The notes under the pieces were generated by a model. It saw nothing but the letters and a program-made list of their open reading frames with translations. It had not been told where the DNA came from and ran no database searches. This document shows positions 23,263 to 36,590 of a DNA stretch of 64,000 nucleotides, one piece after another; positions within the stretch are counted from its first letter, which is position 1, and each line of letters opens with the position of its first letter. The position numbers and the translations under genes are program-made. The stretch covers positions 561,501-625,500 of the forward strand of contig NW_026251391.1 of assembly GCF_025118155.1 (NCBI RefSeq), in the 5' to 3' direction. The DNA is from Cokeromyces recurvatus. Taxonomy: Eukaryota; Mucoromycota; Mucoromycetes; Mucorales; Mucoraceae.

Positions 23263-26200
23263 ATCGCTATAAAGAATCAAGTAGTATTTTCATGTCAACT
23301 CTATTACGTATCTATGACAAATATTTAGTGAAAGAGTGGAGGAGGAGAGAAGAAGATGTGTCGTTAAAATACATAGAAAAATGAAAGAATGTAATAAGAA
23401 GCTTTAAATTAAATTCGTTTCTAGTTTTAATATTAAAACCCGTAAGAATCGATAAATAGTAAAGGATAGTTTAAGCAAATAGTATGAATAAGTTCATGTT
23501 ACCAGGAATGTCACTACAGAATAAATTTGCTAGAGATAACAAGTAATATGACTGAAATTAGAGGAGCCATTTTTGTTAAAAAGAAAAAAAGAAAAAAGGA
23601 AAAAAAAAAAGCTCAAGTATGTACACTCTATATAAATAATTTAAATTTAGTATTTTATATTATCTATGATAGCTATTATTAAAGATATTGCTTGATACAA
23701 TTTAGCTCTCCAAGCAGTATTTGTTTGATCTTGAATATAATTTTACTTTTAAATTCTATTCGTAGAGCAATGAAAGGCAGATAAAAAAAACATACATATT
23801 TCATATCTTATGTACCCTTCTTTCTTCTCCACTTTAAAGCTTAATGCAGCCTTTTCTCGTAGCTTTGAATATTTATAGTCAAGATCTTAATGACATTTAC
23901 TTAAATGACCTTGATTGACTCTTTATCTTTACGAATTATTTCAACTTTGGCAGCAACTAAATTTCACTTTTTTCCGTTCCCACCAAATACGAATTTAAGT
24001 TATAACTTTTTTTTTTTTTTTTTTTTTCATGTACGTATCAACTACATGATTCTGTGATACTTTTGATCTATTTAATTCACATCATCTTGAAAAAAGTTAT
24101 ATTTAAATTGCAAATTGAGCACTGATGCTTAAAAATTCTTATTCTAGAATAATTTATAACATTGAAGAAAGATATACATTTACAGTTATATTGGTCTTTT
24201 TTTTTTTTTTTCTTTAGTTCTCATTCGATTTTTCTAACATGGATTTGTTCTATTTGGATTTATTATTATTACTTAAATAAGGTATTTGATAATAATACCT
24301 TTTTTTTAGCATAACATTTTTCCATAAATTTTAATATTATCTCTAAATTATAATAATAAACTGTATACATATACTTGAAGAATTAAACTTTTTTTTTCTT
24401 CCTTACTTTCCACAACCACTCGAATATATCACGTTTTGATTTTAGTATCCCCTGATTTTGTAAAAAGGATGCATATAATGATAACAGGTAACTTATTAAC
24501 TTGTCCTTCAAATTAATAATAAGTCTAATAAAGAGTCGCATAAAAAAAAAAAAACTTATTGTGTTGTAGTACAAGGGGCTTCAGACTGGTTGTGCAATCA
24601 TAGTAGTAATGGATCATCCTTTATTTAACCCTAACTTTATCATCTTCCTTAATAAATATCAATAATTACTAATAATAAGAAAAATATTTTAAAAGAAAAG
24701 AGAGAAAAAACAAACATATATGAATATAAAAATGATATTCCTTCTTATTTATTATAACAAGTAAAACAATGTTTCATTCTTCGTGTTATATATATAAATA
24801 TGTATATTTTTATATGTGTGTGTGTGTGTGTGTGGATATGTGTCATGTACCTGGTATATTCAGGCAACAGGTTTATTATTGAATCAAACCATAACAGAAA
24901 ATGAGCACTTCTTTTTTTTTTCTTTTTAATCTATTTACAATTATATGAGCCCTTATCAAGGAAAAAAGAAAGAAAAAATAGATATAGATATAGATATAGA
25001 TATGAATATATACTGTATATAGTAATAGACAGAGTGAGTATAGTGATGATCATAGTCTACAATTAATAATATACATGACATTTTAAATTCTTTTCTCCGT
25101 CATTCTCCTCCCAAGTAGTTTATTGTCAACGTTATTCTACTATAGTAACAAATAGTTTTTATTATTATTATTATGCTATAAATCTGTTGCATATACTTTT
25201 TTTCTATTATTTAACTTAAATATGCCAAGGTTATGTATTATGTAAATTACCCGATTTTTATCTTAAGAATCATCCCACAAATTTATAATACAGTATTTTA
25301 TGACAATTTCATATATAAATACATATACATACACACATTATATAGATTGTCTCCAATAGAAAAATAGGATAATTGTATTAGTAACTTCGATTCAAAATAT
25401 ACAATAATCTAATAAAAGCTGTTAGAGAATTGAATACTTTTCTTTTTCTTTCCATATGTTTCAGAAAGTAAAATAAAATAAAAAAAATTTTTTTTTTTCT
25501 TGTGAAGTAATTTAGATACGATGATTTCGAAATTCTATTTTTAAAGAAAGATAATAAATAAACGCGCCCGTATATAATAATACTTGTATGTATGAATAAC
25601 TTTATTAATTAATTATAGTTAGCATATGATTACTACTATTATTTAACATGCTTATATACCCTACCCTAAACCCTGACCCCCCCATTCATTATATATATAT
25701 TTATATAATAACGTCTACCAGTCTAGTCTAAACTGTATTTTTTATGTGTTTTTACTACATGCAACTATAATATATATTATGCATGAATGCGTATCACTAC
25801 TATTATTATACAATTTAAAATATACATGTATATATTAAATGAGAAAGATAATGATAGGTTGTCCTTTTTTTTTTTTTTTTTTGAGAAAAAAAAAATTGAA
25901 AGCGGGAGGGAAAAGGGGAAAGTAAATTCCAAAAAGAAAAAATTAATGTACTAAATTATTTCTTTTGATAACATGAATAAGCTATATATTTATACACACA
26001 TATATATATATATTTTTTTTTTTGTAATGATAGTATTTTTTTTATCCCCACCTTTTCAGATGTTATATTTATACTTTTTTTTATTTTAAAACTTTAAGGG
26101 GGAGGGGAAACAGTTTCATTATCATTAGTTTAAGAGTAAACAGAAACTGACTGATCAGCTACAGTTTTTGTTTGAGTAAAAAGGAGAAGGTTTATAGTGG

Positions 26201-27652
26201 AGTTTTTTTTTTTTCTTTTTTTTTCATTTTTCTAGCTATTTTTGTCAACTCATCATACTTCTCTATCTATTAGTATGTTTTAATCGGACTTTTTTTTTCA
26301 TTTACATTGTCAAATAAATAATGGTTTTATTCGGCCTTTTTTTTTGTTTCAAATATAATATGTAAATACAATTTTTTTTTTAATATTATATAAATCTGTC
26401 AAAACAATTAAAAAAAAAAGAAGGAAAGAATATTTAATGAGTTATTATTAATAATAAAAGTGAATGAAAGATAGTAGATAAACAGTGTGATTTGAAATGA
26501 ACGATTTATGATAAGTTAAAGATTATAAGGTGATGTCAAAATTATATGTCAATTCTAACTTAATCTAGTATTAACGGTATTTGAATTTATTAGTAAATAA
26601 ATAGTATAAGGCCATATTTGATCAATGCTTTGATGAACCATTTAACGGAGCTTACATCCGATTTTGTAAAATTGGAATTTAGTAAAAAAAAAATAAAAAT
26701 AAAAATAAAAAATGAACAAGTATGTATACGATAAGCAAATTGTAAAAAAAAAAGGGTCAATATTAAAAATAGGTGTAATTTTATTACTACCAAGATATTT
26801 AAACGTGTGTCAAAAGAAAGTGGAACAACGACGATTATAGCTTATTTGTTTGTTTATTTGTTTGTTTATTTTATTTTATTTTTTTGATTTTAAGGGACAA
26901 TGTTTCAATGAAAAAGTACATCATATTAGTCTCCTTTTTTCTCGGTTTATAGTATATAAATCTATGGAAGTATATACAAAATAAGAGGGAGATTTTCGGG
27001 ATAATAGTTTCCTTTTTTTTTTACTTTTTTTTTTCTTCTTCCTTCTTGATTGATTGTAGTTTTTTTTTGTTTAATTATTTGACTAGTAATCTATTTATTT
27101 TTTCTAAATTACTTGTATGATATTAAAGGGCAATCTTTTATTTCTATGCTTACGTTATATATCGAATCAAGTTTAAATACATCCGTTTATTCTTGATTAG
27201 TTTCATTCTCTTTTTTGCCAACTCCCCAGATACTGCCTTAATAAAATTAGCGCATGTTTGACTGAAATTTAATTACCTTTTTACCAATTGTGATACAACC
27301 GTGCATTTTCCATATTTAACCAACGATATCAATTATTTTAAAGTACAGAATTCATGTGGTGGCAACTTTTATGAAACATGAACAATAAAATGCCTTAAAG
27401 CGGCATGAACTTTTTTTTTTTTTCTTAAAAAAAATTAAATCAAAAATCCGATAGTAGACGACTAATAATACTTTTTTTTTAACCAATATATAAATATATA
27501 TACTTGTCTTTATTTTTTTTTTCTCTTTTTCTTTTTCGTTTCAAAAAATTTTTTATACTTTATTTTATTATTCATTTTTAGACAATTTGTTTTATTTCAG
27601 GTTTCTGTTTATTTATTTTAATATTTTGTTTTTTTTTTGATCCGTCAATATA
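23066..27652. other. 4.6 kb non-coding region upstream of medA-like gene
   Basis: No protein gene, tRNA or rRNA seen on either strand. AT-rich, with T36 (23226-23261), other T runs, a GT repeat near 24815-24833, a TAGATA repeat near 24980-25000 and a telomere-like CCCTAAACCCT at about 25663-25676. Short ORFs at 24383-24574 and 26590-26793 (minus) are low-complexity. Fungal developmental regulators often have long promoters and leaders, so part of this may be the medA-like 5' region (inference). Confidence 0.55.
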
Positions 27653-30060
27653 ATGGATACATCAAATCTTTCTGACAGTAAGTTTATTATTATTCCTACT
27701 TGTGTTTTTATATATTAATTTAAGTGTAAAGTGCCATCTGTTCGTCTTGCTTCTGGTGTTGAAATGCAACAGAGATGGCCCGCATCTCTACATGCTGAAC
27801 AACAGCAACAACAGCAACAGCAACAGCAACAACCAACAAAAGGTGAAGCACCTCGTCTTATTGAAATTGCCCCGACAAGAGGATGTCAGGGAACTGTAGT
27901 TACTGTAGTTGTACAATCATTACCTCATCAACTTGTTCCAGTTAAGTTGGCATTCAATAGTTTAGTTGTCGATACAAAGCAAATGCATGCTCAAGGAATC
28001 ACTTCTCTTGTTGCTGCAGCACCTCCCTTTCAACATACTCATTCTACAACTCCTAATGTTCCTATTTCTATCTGTATACTCGATAAAGATACTGTTACTG
28101 AAACATGGCCTGTCAGTGAATTTATCTATGAATTTGATACAAATGATACGAAAAATACATCAGCTACATCTAACGCGTCTACTGCCAATACTAACTCAAC
28201 TGCAATTGACTTTTCTTCTAATGAAAAATTAAATGAAATTCAAAATCAAACATTCCAACCAAGAGGAGGTAAAATCTCTGATTATACATCTATATACATA
28301 TATAAATTATTTACATGTGGATGTATTTTTTTTTCTTTTTCTAGAAGAAAATTTCCTTGGTGGAAACACTACTGCGACTCCTGCACCTTATGACAATTTT
28401 TATCAATCTTCTTACAACAATTTAAATAATCAACAATTACCTTCTTATAATTATCCTTACCATAGAGATGTTTATAATAATACTAGTATGTATATTACAA
28501 GTTTATATATAAATATATTTAAAACTAATTTTTTTTTAAAAAAAAGAATATAATACTTATCGTCCTACTAATCCTCAACAAACTCGTGTAAATACTATGA
28601 GTCCTTTGGGCTATAATACAAATGCCTTAAATATATTCAATCCTGCTACTAACGCAGGATTTACTGGTATGTTAGCTGCTGGTTTTGATCAAAACGAGTC
28701 ACAAGTACTGCCTGCTACTCTCACCTACCCAACTCCTCTCCCCCCTCCTTCTCAACTCCCTCAGCAACAACAACCATTACCACCACCACCACAGCCACAG
28801 CCACAGCCACAACAACCTCAACAACCTCAACAACCACAACCACAGCAACAACGCTCAAATACGACTAATAGTGCTTATGGCTATAGTAAATCATCTGTTC
28901 ATATTCCTTCTACCTCTGTTGCAAATTATCAACCTTATCCTGGTCTCGTAAGTCGTGCTAACCTCAAGATTATGGGAGATTTGGACTCCATGGCTAAGAA
29001 TTGGACAGCTGAGGAATGGGAGCATCGTCGTCGTTTAGTCCAATTCTGGCGGGAGCAAACGGGCAACGAAATTCGTTGTACCTTTGATCCCATCGCTCAA
29101 GGTGAACGTATCTCATCGAATAGTGGTCAAATTGTAGTCTCCTGTATTTACTGGGCTGAACGCAATGATTGCTTCATCACCTCTGTTGACTGTATTCATC
29201 TCTTGGAGAGCCTAATGGATATTCGTTTCAGTGTTGAAGAAAAGAATCGTGTACGTCGTAACCTTGAAGGATTCCGTCCCTTGACAGTTAGTAAATGTAA
29301 ACCTGAAAGTGCTGACTTTTTCAAATTAATCATGAGTTTCCCAAATCCTAAACCCCGTAACATCGAAAAGGATGTAAAAGTATTCCCTTGGAAGACTTTA
29401 CCTTATGCTCTTAAGAAAATTATCACAAAGTATACAGCTTCCTCTTATGGTAATACATCTAAACATCGTCCTCAACTCAAGAGTTCTTCCTCTACTACAA
29501 CAACTGCTACTAGTAGTTCAATTGCTACTCCCGTAAGCACTACCTCAACTACTCCCTCTACTAATGCTTATATGAGTCCACAAAGTATCATCAGTCAACA
29601 ACAAGAGAACAATCATATCAATCATTTCTATCAAAACAGCAATCATAACACGAACACGAACACGAACACGAATACTACTAATACTAATACTAACAACAAC
29701 ACTAATACTAGTAATCATCTTTATCAATCACAAGACTCATTTAATTCTTATCCACAAACGTCTGAACCTACTACAGCAGCAGCAGCAGCAGCAACAACAA
29801 CAACAACAACAACTCCAATTTATAATCAAACTATTCCTGCATTTGCATCATCATCATCATCAACAGCATCCCCTTATCAACAACACCAAATTCCTAATAA
29901 TGAACAAAACTCAACTAATAATAATGACCCTACTTCTTCACCTCCTCGCGTACAATATCCTTATACTGATATAATTAATACTTCGCCATCGACTGAGCCC
30001 TCTTTAGTCAATGATAACAAAACAATAACGCCTTCATCACCTTTAAACAATAGCAATTAG
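27653..30060 (+). CDS. medA: MedA-like (medusa) developmental transcription regulator
   Basis: Four exons, 27653-27677, 27732-28268, 28345-28485 and 28547-30060, in phase, giving 738 residues. The N-terminus has a Gln run, then an IPT-like segment RLIEIAPTRGCQGTVVTVVV. A Pro/Gln-rich stretch follows. The conserved core at about residues 372-531 includes NWTAEEWEHRRRLVQFWR, VSCIYWAERNDCFITSVDCI, FSVEEKNRVRRNLEGFRP and FPNPKPRNIEKDVKVFPWK. This core defines the fungal MedA family, nuclear regulators of sporulation, adhesion and virulence traits in Aspergillus, Fusarium and smuts. The C-terminus is low complexity (Asn/Thr, poly-Ala, poly-Thr, Ser). Several CAG/CAA, CAC and AAC tracts code for the repeats and are length-variable candidates. 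Role in this fungus is inferred from the family. Confidence 0.85.
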
Positions 30061-30980
30061 ACAATACAATAAGCTATGTATATTATATATGAACATACTA
30101 TTTAAAAAAAAAATTACTCGGGGAGGAGGTTTTTTTTATTATTATTATTATTATTGTACATATTAAAATAAAATAGAGAGACACATAACATATATATGTA
30201 TTTTATCTATATTTATTTATTTCTCTCTGTTATCAAATAAATAAAATAGTATGCCATTTTTTTTTTTATTCAACGTAATATAATTTTGGGTTCGAGAGAT
30301 TTCTGGACATGGATGGCAGCAGATACAATGATTATCTTTTCAGTTATATTAAAACAGAGAGGTCTACTCTCTCGTCTAATAATAAAGTTTAATAATACTA
30401 GATCAAATGACAACGAAAAAATAATACGGAGAAAGTGGAAAAGTGAGACTTACACAATATTGTTTCACTGATAATAAAAGACGATGACATTCTTTATTGT
30501 AATAATAAAGGTGAATAATAATACACTACTATCACAAGTTTTTTTTTTTTATTTTTTTTTTTTATTTTTTAGCCCTATGAGTAAATCCCTCTTCCTTTGG
30601 AGAGAGAGAGAGAGTAACGAATTTCTTTATCAAGTATTCTTACCTTCTGCTCGTATCAGTCATCCTCTTTCGTTGACTATAAGTAATAAAACATATATAC
30701 ACACACACACGCACACACGCACATATATATGTATGTATGTGTAATAGAGTCATATTGATTTTCATTTTACATCTGTAAAGAGGATGTGTGCAAAAAGAGC
30801 TTATTATTATATACATATTTCTTTTTAACACAAGTATAATTAATTCTATGATAGGACTTTTTTTTTTTTTTTTTTTTTTTTTGAAACTCTCCCTCAAGTC
30901 GTTGATCAAAAAAGGCAATCATACAAAATTATGCCTTTTTTTTATTTTTTTTACATTTATATATTTTTTTTTCCTCAGAA
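30061..30980. other. Spacer with microsatellites
   Basis: No gene supported. Has TTA repeats (30137-30155), a GA repeat (30601-30614), an AC/GC-rich repeat (30699-30722) and a T23 run near 30859-30882. The frames here are simple-repeat translations. Confidence 0.55.
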
Positions 30981-31665
30981 ATGTCAAACAAAAGATTAAA
31001 TGACAAGAATCAGACTTATACAATAGGATTATTAACTTGTTATATATCACCTGGAGCACGAGAATACGTTATTAAAACACCATCAAAGCTTTTTAATGCA
31101 TTTGATCTGTTGACTTGGATTATAATTTCATTTTTAATCAATGTAAATTCATTATTTTCTATCCACATGATTAATGTATTCATCTATCCATCTAGTCTTT
31201 CTTGTATAAACATGCTGTTATGGTATTTTTAATTTGGCTCTTCTTAAAGAAAAAGACAGTTAGAAAAGGTGAATATCTAATTCTATTTGTTGCCTCCTTT
31301 CCTTTATCTTCTCTTGCTCATAACTCATCACTTCATAGAAAGTATTTTGGCCATCCGTGATGTTGGAATACAAGTAAAAACGACCTATTGGGGTGGATCA
31401 TCTGTTTCAAGATTTATCAATCGTCAAAAAGTGGAAGATGTCATCATCAATGAAGGCATCAGTTTCTGGCAAATTAAATCTTATATGGCAATATTAGTAA
31501 AGGGTGAAAATAAAATGATTGTCGTATTTGAGGTAAGAAAGAAAGAAAGAAAGAAAGGAGATAAAGAATAACGGTAACATGGAATTCTGTAAGAATTTAT
31601 TACCTCGTTTAGACCCAGTCTTAATTCACGTATATCAAGGAGTTCGTACTATCCTATTCTCTTAA
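30981..31665 (+). CDS. GPI15: GPI-GlcNAc transferase subunit PIG-H / Gpi15
   Basis: Subunit of the ER complex that adds GlcNAc to phosphatidylinositol, the first step of GPI-anchor synthesis. Exons 30981-31142, 31196-31268, 31339-31532 and 31594-31665 join in phase to 166 residues, a normal PIG-H size. Two hydrophobic stretches (DLLTWIIISFLIN and KHAVMVFLIWLFLKKK) precede the signature domain: ESILAIRDVGIQVKTTYW, FINRQKVEDVIINEGI, then LLPRLDPVLIHVYQGVRTIL at the end. The block order matches PIG-H closely. Ends about 150 bases from the convergent LST8. Confidence 0.9.
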
Positions 31666-31816
31666 CAACAAACAACAATAATGATACTCAAAATAAATTA
31701 TATCTTCATAAACACGCCATCCCTTTCCTTTCCTTTCTCTCTCTCTTTTTTTTTTAAAAAAAAAAAGAAAAGAAAAAATGATGTATATATTATGGTATAA
31801 AAAAAAAATAATTCAT

Positions 31817-33243
31817 TTATGAATGCCCAACTGACAAATCATTTAATGCAACACAAACAGCAGCTTTATGATGTCCATTATATTGTCTAATCGTCTCTCC
31901 ATTCTGAAGCTCCCATAATCTTGCTACATGATCTGATGAAGCTGTAACTAAATACGCAGAATCAGCGGAAAATGCACAATCCCATACCCATCGTTGATGT
32001 CCCTGTAACGTTAAAAACAGTTCAAAATTCTTTTCAACATTCCAAACCTTGGCTGTATTGTCAGCCGAACAAGTAGCTAAAAGTCTAATAAAAATCCATG
32101 AATATAAATAAAAACAAACAAAAATTTCCCATCATACTTTGTATCAGGACTTAAAACGACTCTCAAGATGTAGTTATTATGCGCTTGGAATTGATGAATT
32201 GGCTCTACTTCATTAGAATCAGTTCCAGTCGGCAATTTCCATACATAACAATTTCCCTAATTTATAATAAAATTGAATCCTTACTATTATTATTATTTTG
32301 GCCTTTAACTATTCTATCTATTTTACCTTGTTATTAACAGCAATTAGTAAAGATCCATCAGATGCTACAGTCACAGAACGCATTGGAACACCCTCTTCGG
32401 GAACCTAAAGAAATTATGAATAACTATTACTTTGATTTAATTCAAACTTTTATAGTTACCAGTTCGTGTGTACAAGCATGTGCAGTTAAATCCCATATTT
32501 TAACGGCTCCATTCTGATCACATGTAATTAATTCTCCTTGATTAGCATGCATGACAGCATCATTGATAGGTGCCCCATTATCAAAATTACGTGTCAATAC
32601 GGGGTTACGTCCTGACCGAGTGTCCCAAATTTTTAAATGACCATCTTCACTTGCTGTAAACATCCAACGTCCTTCTCCATGAAAGCCAGTTGCAATAATG
32701 TTACCTGTATGTTCCCCAAATACTATAAACTACTATAAAGTGAGTTTATTATTATTATTTTATATATGTATGCTTTGTATTTACAGGATTATCATTGTTG
32801 CTTGCAATATCATATAAACGAACCGAATGATTTCCTTTTGATAAGCTGTTAGCAAGTTACAGTATGGATTTTTAATAGACCCTCTTTTTTTTTTTTTTTA
32901 TACATGCATATAAATATTTATATACACATTTATACCTGCAGCAGCTAAAATAGTTTTATCAGGTGAAATACAAAGTCTATTTACTTGCTAAATAAATTTA
33001 TTAATACATAGAGGAAAAAAAAAAAAAGAAAAGACGTATACATACAGAATCAGGATGCTTAATTGTCTTTGAACATATACCACTAAGGGCTTCCCAAAAA
33101 CGAACGGTATTATCGTAACCAGCCGTAACCAGAATGACGGAATGGTTTTCGTTTTGAAAAGATTGCTGATACTGTGGTATTTGATTAAAGTATTGTTGCT
33201 GTTGCTGTTGTTCTTCTTCTTCCTTATGTTGTTCGTCCGACAT
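31817..33243 (-). CDS. LST8: TOR complex WD40 subunit Lst8
   Basis: Beta-propeller subunit of TORC1 and TORC2 that steadies the TOR kinase domain. About seven exons. After a Gln-rich N-terminal extension, the repeats read [132 protein letters not shown] and [11 protein letters not shown]. It ends [18 protein letters not shown]. The [14 protein letters not shown] and [10 protein letters not shown] blocks are diagnostic for Lst8. The extension (poly-Glu, then poly-Gln) is unusual for the family, which normally starts right before the first repeat. Confidence 0.95.
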
Positions 33244-33378
33244 TATTCAAATAAATAGTAGAAAAAGAAATAAAAAAAAAAGGAATAACTAAGTGTAATA
33301 ATTGTTATATATTCAAAATACAGTCACTTTTTATGGTTTTCACAGAAAAAAAAAAAAAAAGGAACACAATGTATTTTA

Positions 33379-34312
33379 TTATTCTATTTTAATGTAAATA
33401 CTTGCATAGCTCACACTACTATCATGATATCTTTTACATTGACTACTTTGATCATACTTGATACACTTCAAGCTTTGATTTGAGAATTCTCTTTTTTCAC
33501 TGAGCTTTTCAAGTGCAGCCATCAAAACAGAAATAGGATGTCTTCCACATATTGTATTTTCTGTCTCAGCCAAGTAAGATTGAAACTTGGTAAAGCTCAA
33601 CTCCTCCAAGACATGAATACCACGAAAATCGAGAGATTGAATGGACTCAAAGATAGGTCGAGTTATTTTATCTTTTTGTACACGAAGATCAATAGCTGGT
33701 TCATCATCAGAAGGAGTATAGTAAGTATATCTAAAACGTGTTCCCCTATTTAAAAAAAAAATAAATAAATTATATCCATTTTACTCTGTATATACCACAT
33801 GATACTTTTACCAATGACAGAAATCAGAAGAAATAATAAACAAATTTTCTGGATCCTCCAAATACTTTGCTAATAAGCCACCATACATTCTTTCTTTTAC
33901 TTCAGTAGTAGAACCTACGAGAATAGGAACGAGCTTGATATCATCGATTTTGCTAATATCCCTATTTGTTAACTTTTTTTTTCCCCTTTTTTATTGCGAA
34001 TTTGCTTACTTTTTAAATATTTCGTATATAAAAGGTAAATGCATTTCAATGCTATGCTCTTCTTCATCAACATTTTGTCTCATCCAATAAAATTTTTTAG
34101 TGTTATATAGTTCATTCAATACTGCTTTATTGATTAGCCTTCCCTATCCCTTTTTTTTTTAGATCTATGTGTATACCTTCTTTATCTAACTGTATATCTC
34201 CTAAAGGCGTTTCATATACATCACATTTTGATAAACAACATCCATCAATATAAGCATGATGAGAAGGTCCTAATAAAAAGACACGTTTTCTAAATATCCA
34301 CATGAATTGTTC

Positions 34313-34355
<43 letters not shown>

Positions 34356-34808
34356 GTAAGTGAGGAAGATATGAGTATTCTGTATTACTATATCTATACG
34401 ACTATCATTACATATTTGTAGTGTCAACGGCTTTATAGGCAAATGCAGCAGTTGGACCACTATATCTAAATCCAGCATGTCTATTCGAAAGAATATTTTA
34501 CTGTTATAAAAACCTCCAGTATATATTAATCATTTTTCTGTATGAGCATGACGCAAACTTACGGTCCGATAATAGCTCTAACTCCTTTAATTGGGAAACT
34601 CTGATGCTTTTGAAAAGTAAATTCCTTCTCTGCTTTATTGAAATATGAATGGAGTTCATTGGTTAATTGTGTTTCTAAAATATGTGTTATAAATGTTATT
34701 GATGAGAGAATCCCTTTCTTTCTTTCTTTTCCTTTTTGAATAATATAAATTAATGTTCTTACTATTTGCAGTATACCAAGAACCTGCATGTGTTGCTGCT
34801 CTTTTCAT
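33379..34808 (-). CDS. MEMO1: MEMO1-like protein (Mho1)
   Basis: Start at 34808 reads MKRAATHAGSWYTAN, the exact family N-terminus. Later exons give a GVRAIIGP-type motif, FLLGPSHHAYIDGC, YETPLGDIQLDKEG, and at the end ENTICGRHPISVLM and DSSVSYASI. The His residues after GPSH and the Cys/His of NTICGRHPI belong to the MEMO1 metal or active-site pocket. The family resembles extradiol dioxygenases and has been linked to copper and redox handling and to microtubule signalling in animals; its fungal role is poorly defined. About six exons with small introns, one with an A41 (T41 on the coding strand) tract at 34314-34354. Lies 136 bases upstream of LST8 on the same strand. Confidence 0.9.
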
Positions 34809-34841
34809 TATAATAGTTGTCAATTAAAAAAAAAAAATACT

Positions 34842-34881
<40 letters not shown>

Positions 34882-35454
34882 ATAATAATATGAAATAATA
34901 AGCGTCATCACGATCCAATGACATATTTGATAATATACAAGAAAAATCTATATTACATCAGCAAAAAAATTTTGGTATAAAAACCCAAATAAAGTCAATG
35001 GGGACGATTACATAATAAATAGAAATGATTCCATCTTATAGCAAAATATTATTCTGGCAGCTATATTTTAGTTAGGACTCTATTTTGTCCTTAACTTGTC
35101 TCTTGCTTTATCCTTCTTTTTCTTCATTGACAGTCATGTATACTCTATGTGAAGTCTATAGGCTATTTTATTTCAGTAGTATTGATATACTTTTTATTAT
35201 CGAGCACTCATATCTGTGTCAGTAACTATCCCCTCCTTCTCTCTCTCTCTTTCTCTTTCTCTTTCTCTTTTTCAAGAAATCTATGAATCATTGATACCAT
35301 AAACAGAAGATCATCCTTTTTATAATAACACTGTTAACAAATCTTGCGTAATAGGTAGAGAATTTGTAATACGAGATGAATACACGTTCAGCTATGTAAC
35401 AATTATTATTATATGTCTTTGATGCTATCCTGACTCCTATTAAAATTAATCGTC
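34809..35454. other. Spacer with T36 tract
   Basis: No gene seen. T36 run at 34844-34879 and a TC-rich repeat near 35237-35273 (tctctct/ttctctttctctttc). Confidence 0.55.
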
Positions 35455-35686
35455 ATGGATCGAATTCAAGCAAGTTATTTTAAACTGAATCCTCTTGATT
35501 TACTCTTTCGTATGTTTCCCTCTAGCTTTTATCCGATGTATTCGTTATGCTTATTTGACAGATGAAGTCAAAGATATCCACTTTTATATGCTGCAAAAAA
35601 AAAAAGAAAAGACAAATGTCTTAGCAGTGATAGTGCCAGGAAATGTAAACCAAGCTTTGACAGTTGCTATTCATTACAATTTATAA
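35455..35686 (+). CDS. Possible small two-exon gene, 59 residues
   Basis: Exons 35455-35473 and 35526-35686 would join with a 52-base GT-AG intron to MDRIQATFIRCIRYAYLTDE, then KDIHFYMLQKKK and a hydrophobic VLAVIVPGNVNQALTVAIHY. Not recognised. Composition is less biased than the local non-coding frames and the intron borders are decent (GTTATT...CTCTAG). Without the splice the same ATG gives only 36 residues. Evidence is weak; it could be chance. Confidence 0.25.
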
Positions 35687-36013
35687 ACTCATTTGGTATC
35701 ATGTTAACGCTTGTAGGTAGTGCATGGTATAGGCAAAATAAAGATGTATAATATTGAGATTTATTGTTATGATGTTATTTTTTTTTCTTTGCATGTGTAG
35801 CAGTAGCTCAAATATGCATATATACATGTATACATGTATATCTTTTTCAACAATATCAATTTATTAATAAAGCAACTACTATTAACAATTTGTATATGGG
35901 TGTGTCACATATGTGCATTTTTTTATATATATTCGTGTTTATCATATGATGCTTTAATCTCTCTACTCTTCCATTCTCCTCTATGTCGCTTCCTCTTTTT
36001 TTTTTTTTTTCTT

Positions 36014-36310
36014 TTATAGTTTGCTACCAACTACTGTATATCCTCTTGGTGGTTTAAATGCTTTTAATTCTTCTTTTGTTGGAATATGATCAACAAGCTT
36101 AACTTCTACTAGTTCTTTCAATTTAAGAATCAGACCTGCATTACTAGCGTTCACTGGCTTATAAGTTGTTTGATGTAAACGAAATAACCCAAGTGATTTT
36201 GTGGTGGTTCGAATATCTTTTGGAAGGCCAATGGTAGATCGTTTTAATGTAACTTTATAGTAATCAGCTGCTACTGCAGTAGATGTAGAAAATAATCGTC
36301 GAGTCAACAT
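36014..36310 (-). CDS. MRPL33: Mitochondrial ribosomal protein uL30m
   Basis: Large-subunit protein of the mitochondrial ribosome (bacterial L30 homologue, yeast MRPL33). Start chosen at 36310, MLTRRLFSTSTAVAA, which gives a short basic, Ser-rich mitochondrial presequence; the open frame upstream is AT-repeat translation. The domain reads YYKVTLKRSTIGLPKDIRTT, SLGLFRLHQTTYKPVNASNA and GLILKLKELVEVKLV, with the uL30 helix and strand pattern. Single exon, 98 residues. Confidence 0.9.
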   Translation of the reverse strand: MLTRRLFSTSTAVAADYYKVTLKRSTIGLPKDIRTTTKSLGLFRLHQTTYKPVNASNAGLILKLKELVEVKLVDHIPTKEELKAFKPPRGYTVVGSKL

Positions 36311-36590
36311 AATTAATATGTGTAAAAAAATAAAATAAAATAAAACACAATAAAATAAAACAGAGATGTAAAGACACCCTTGACTATTTAAACTGGGGGT
36401 GGCTTGTATATTATGTAATCCGTTTATATAATACAGACATGTATATAAATATGTATATGTATATGTATATTTGTATATTGTATGTATATTGTGTACAAGA
36501 TTGATTAATAAAATATGCATGTATATAAATATATAAAATAATAAATATTAACAAAGTATAAATAAAGATAATAAATAGAAATAATAGGTT

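Noticed and set aside
24383..26793. Short ORFs in the medA upstream region
   Set aside because: Low-complexity Phe/Leu/Ile or Lys translations of AT runs, no splice or domain evidence.
30290..30310. GGTTCGAG resembling a tRNA B box
   Set aside because: No A box or foldable arms around it; likely chance.
35450..35475. GGATCGAATTC resembling a reversed tRNA B box
   Set aside because: B-box consensus not met and no cloverleaf possible.
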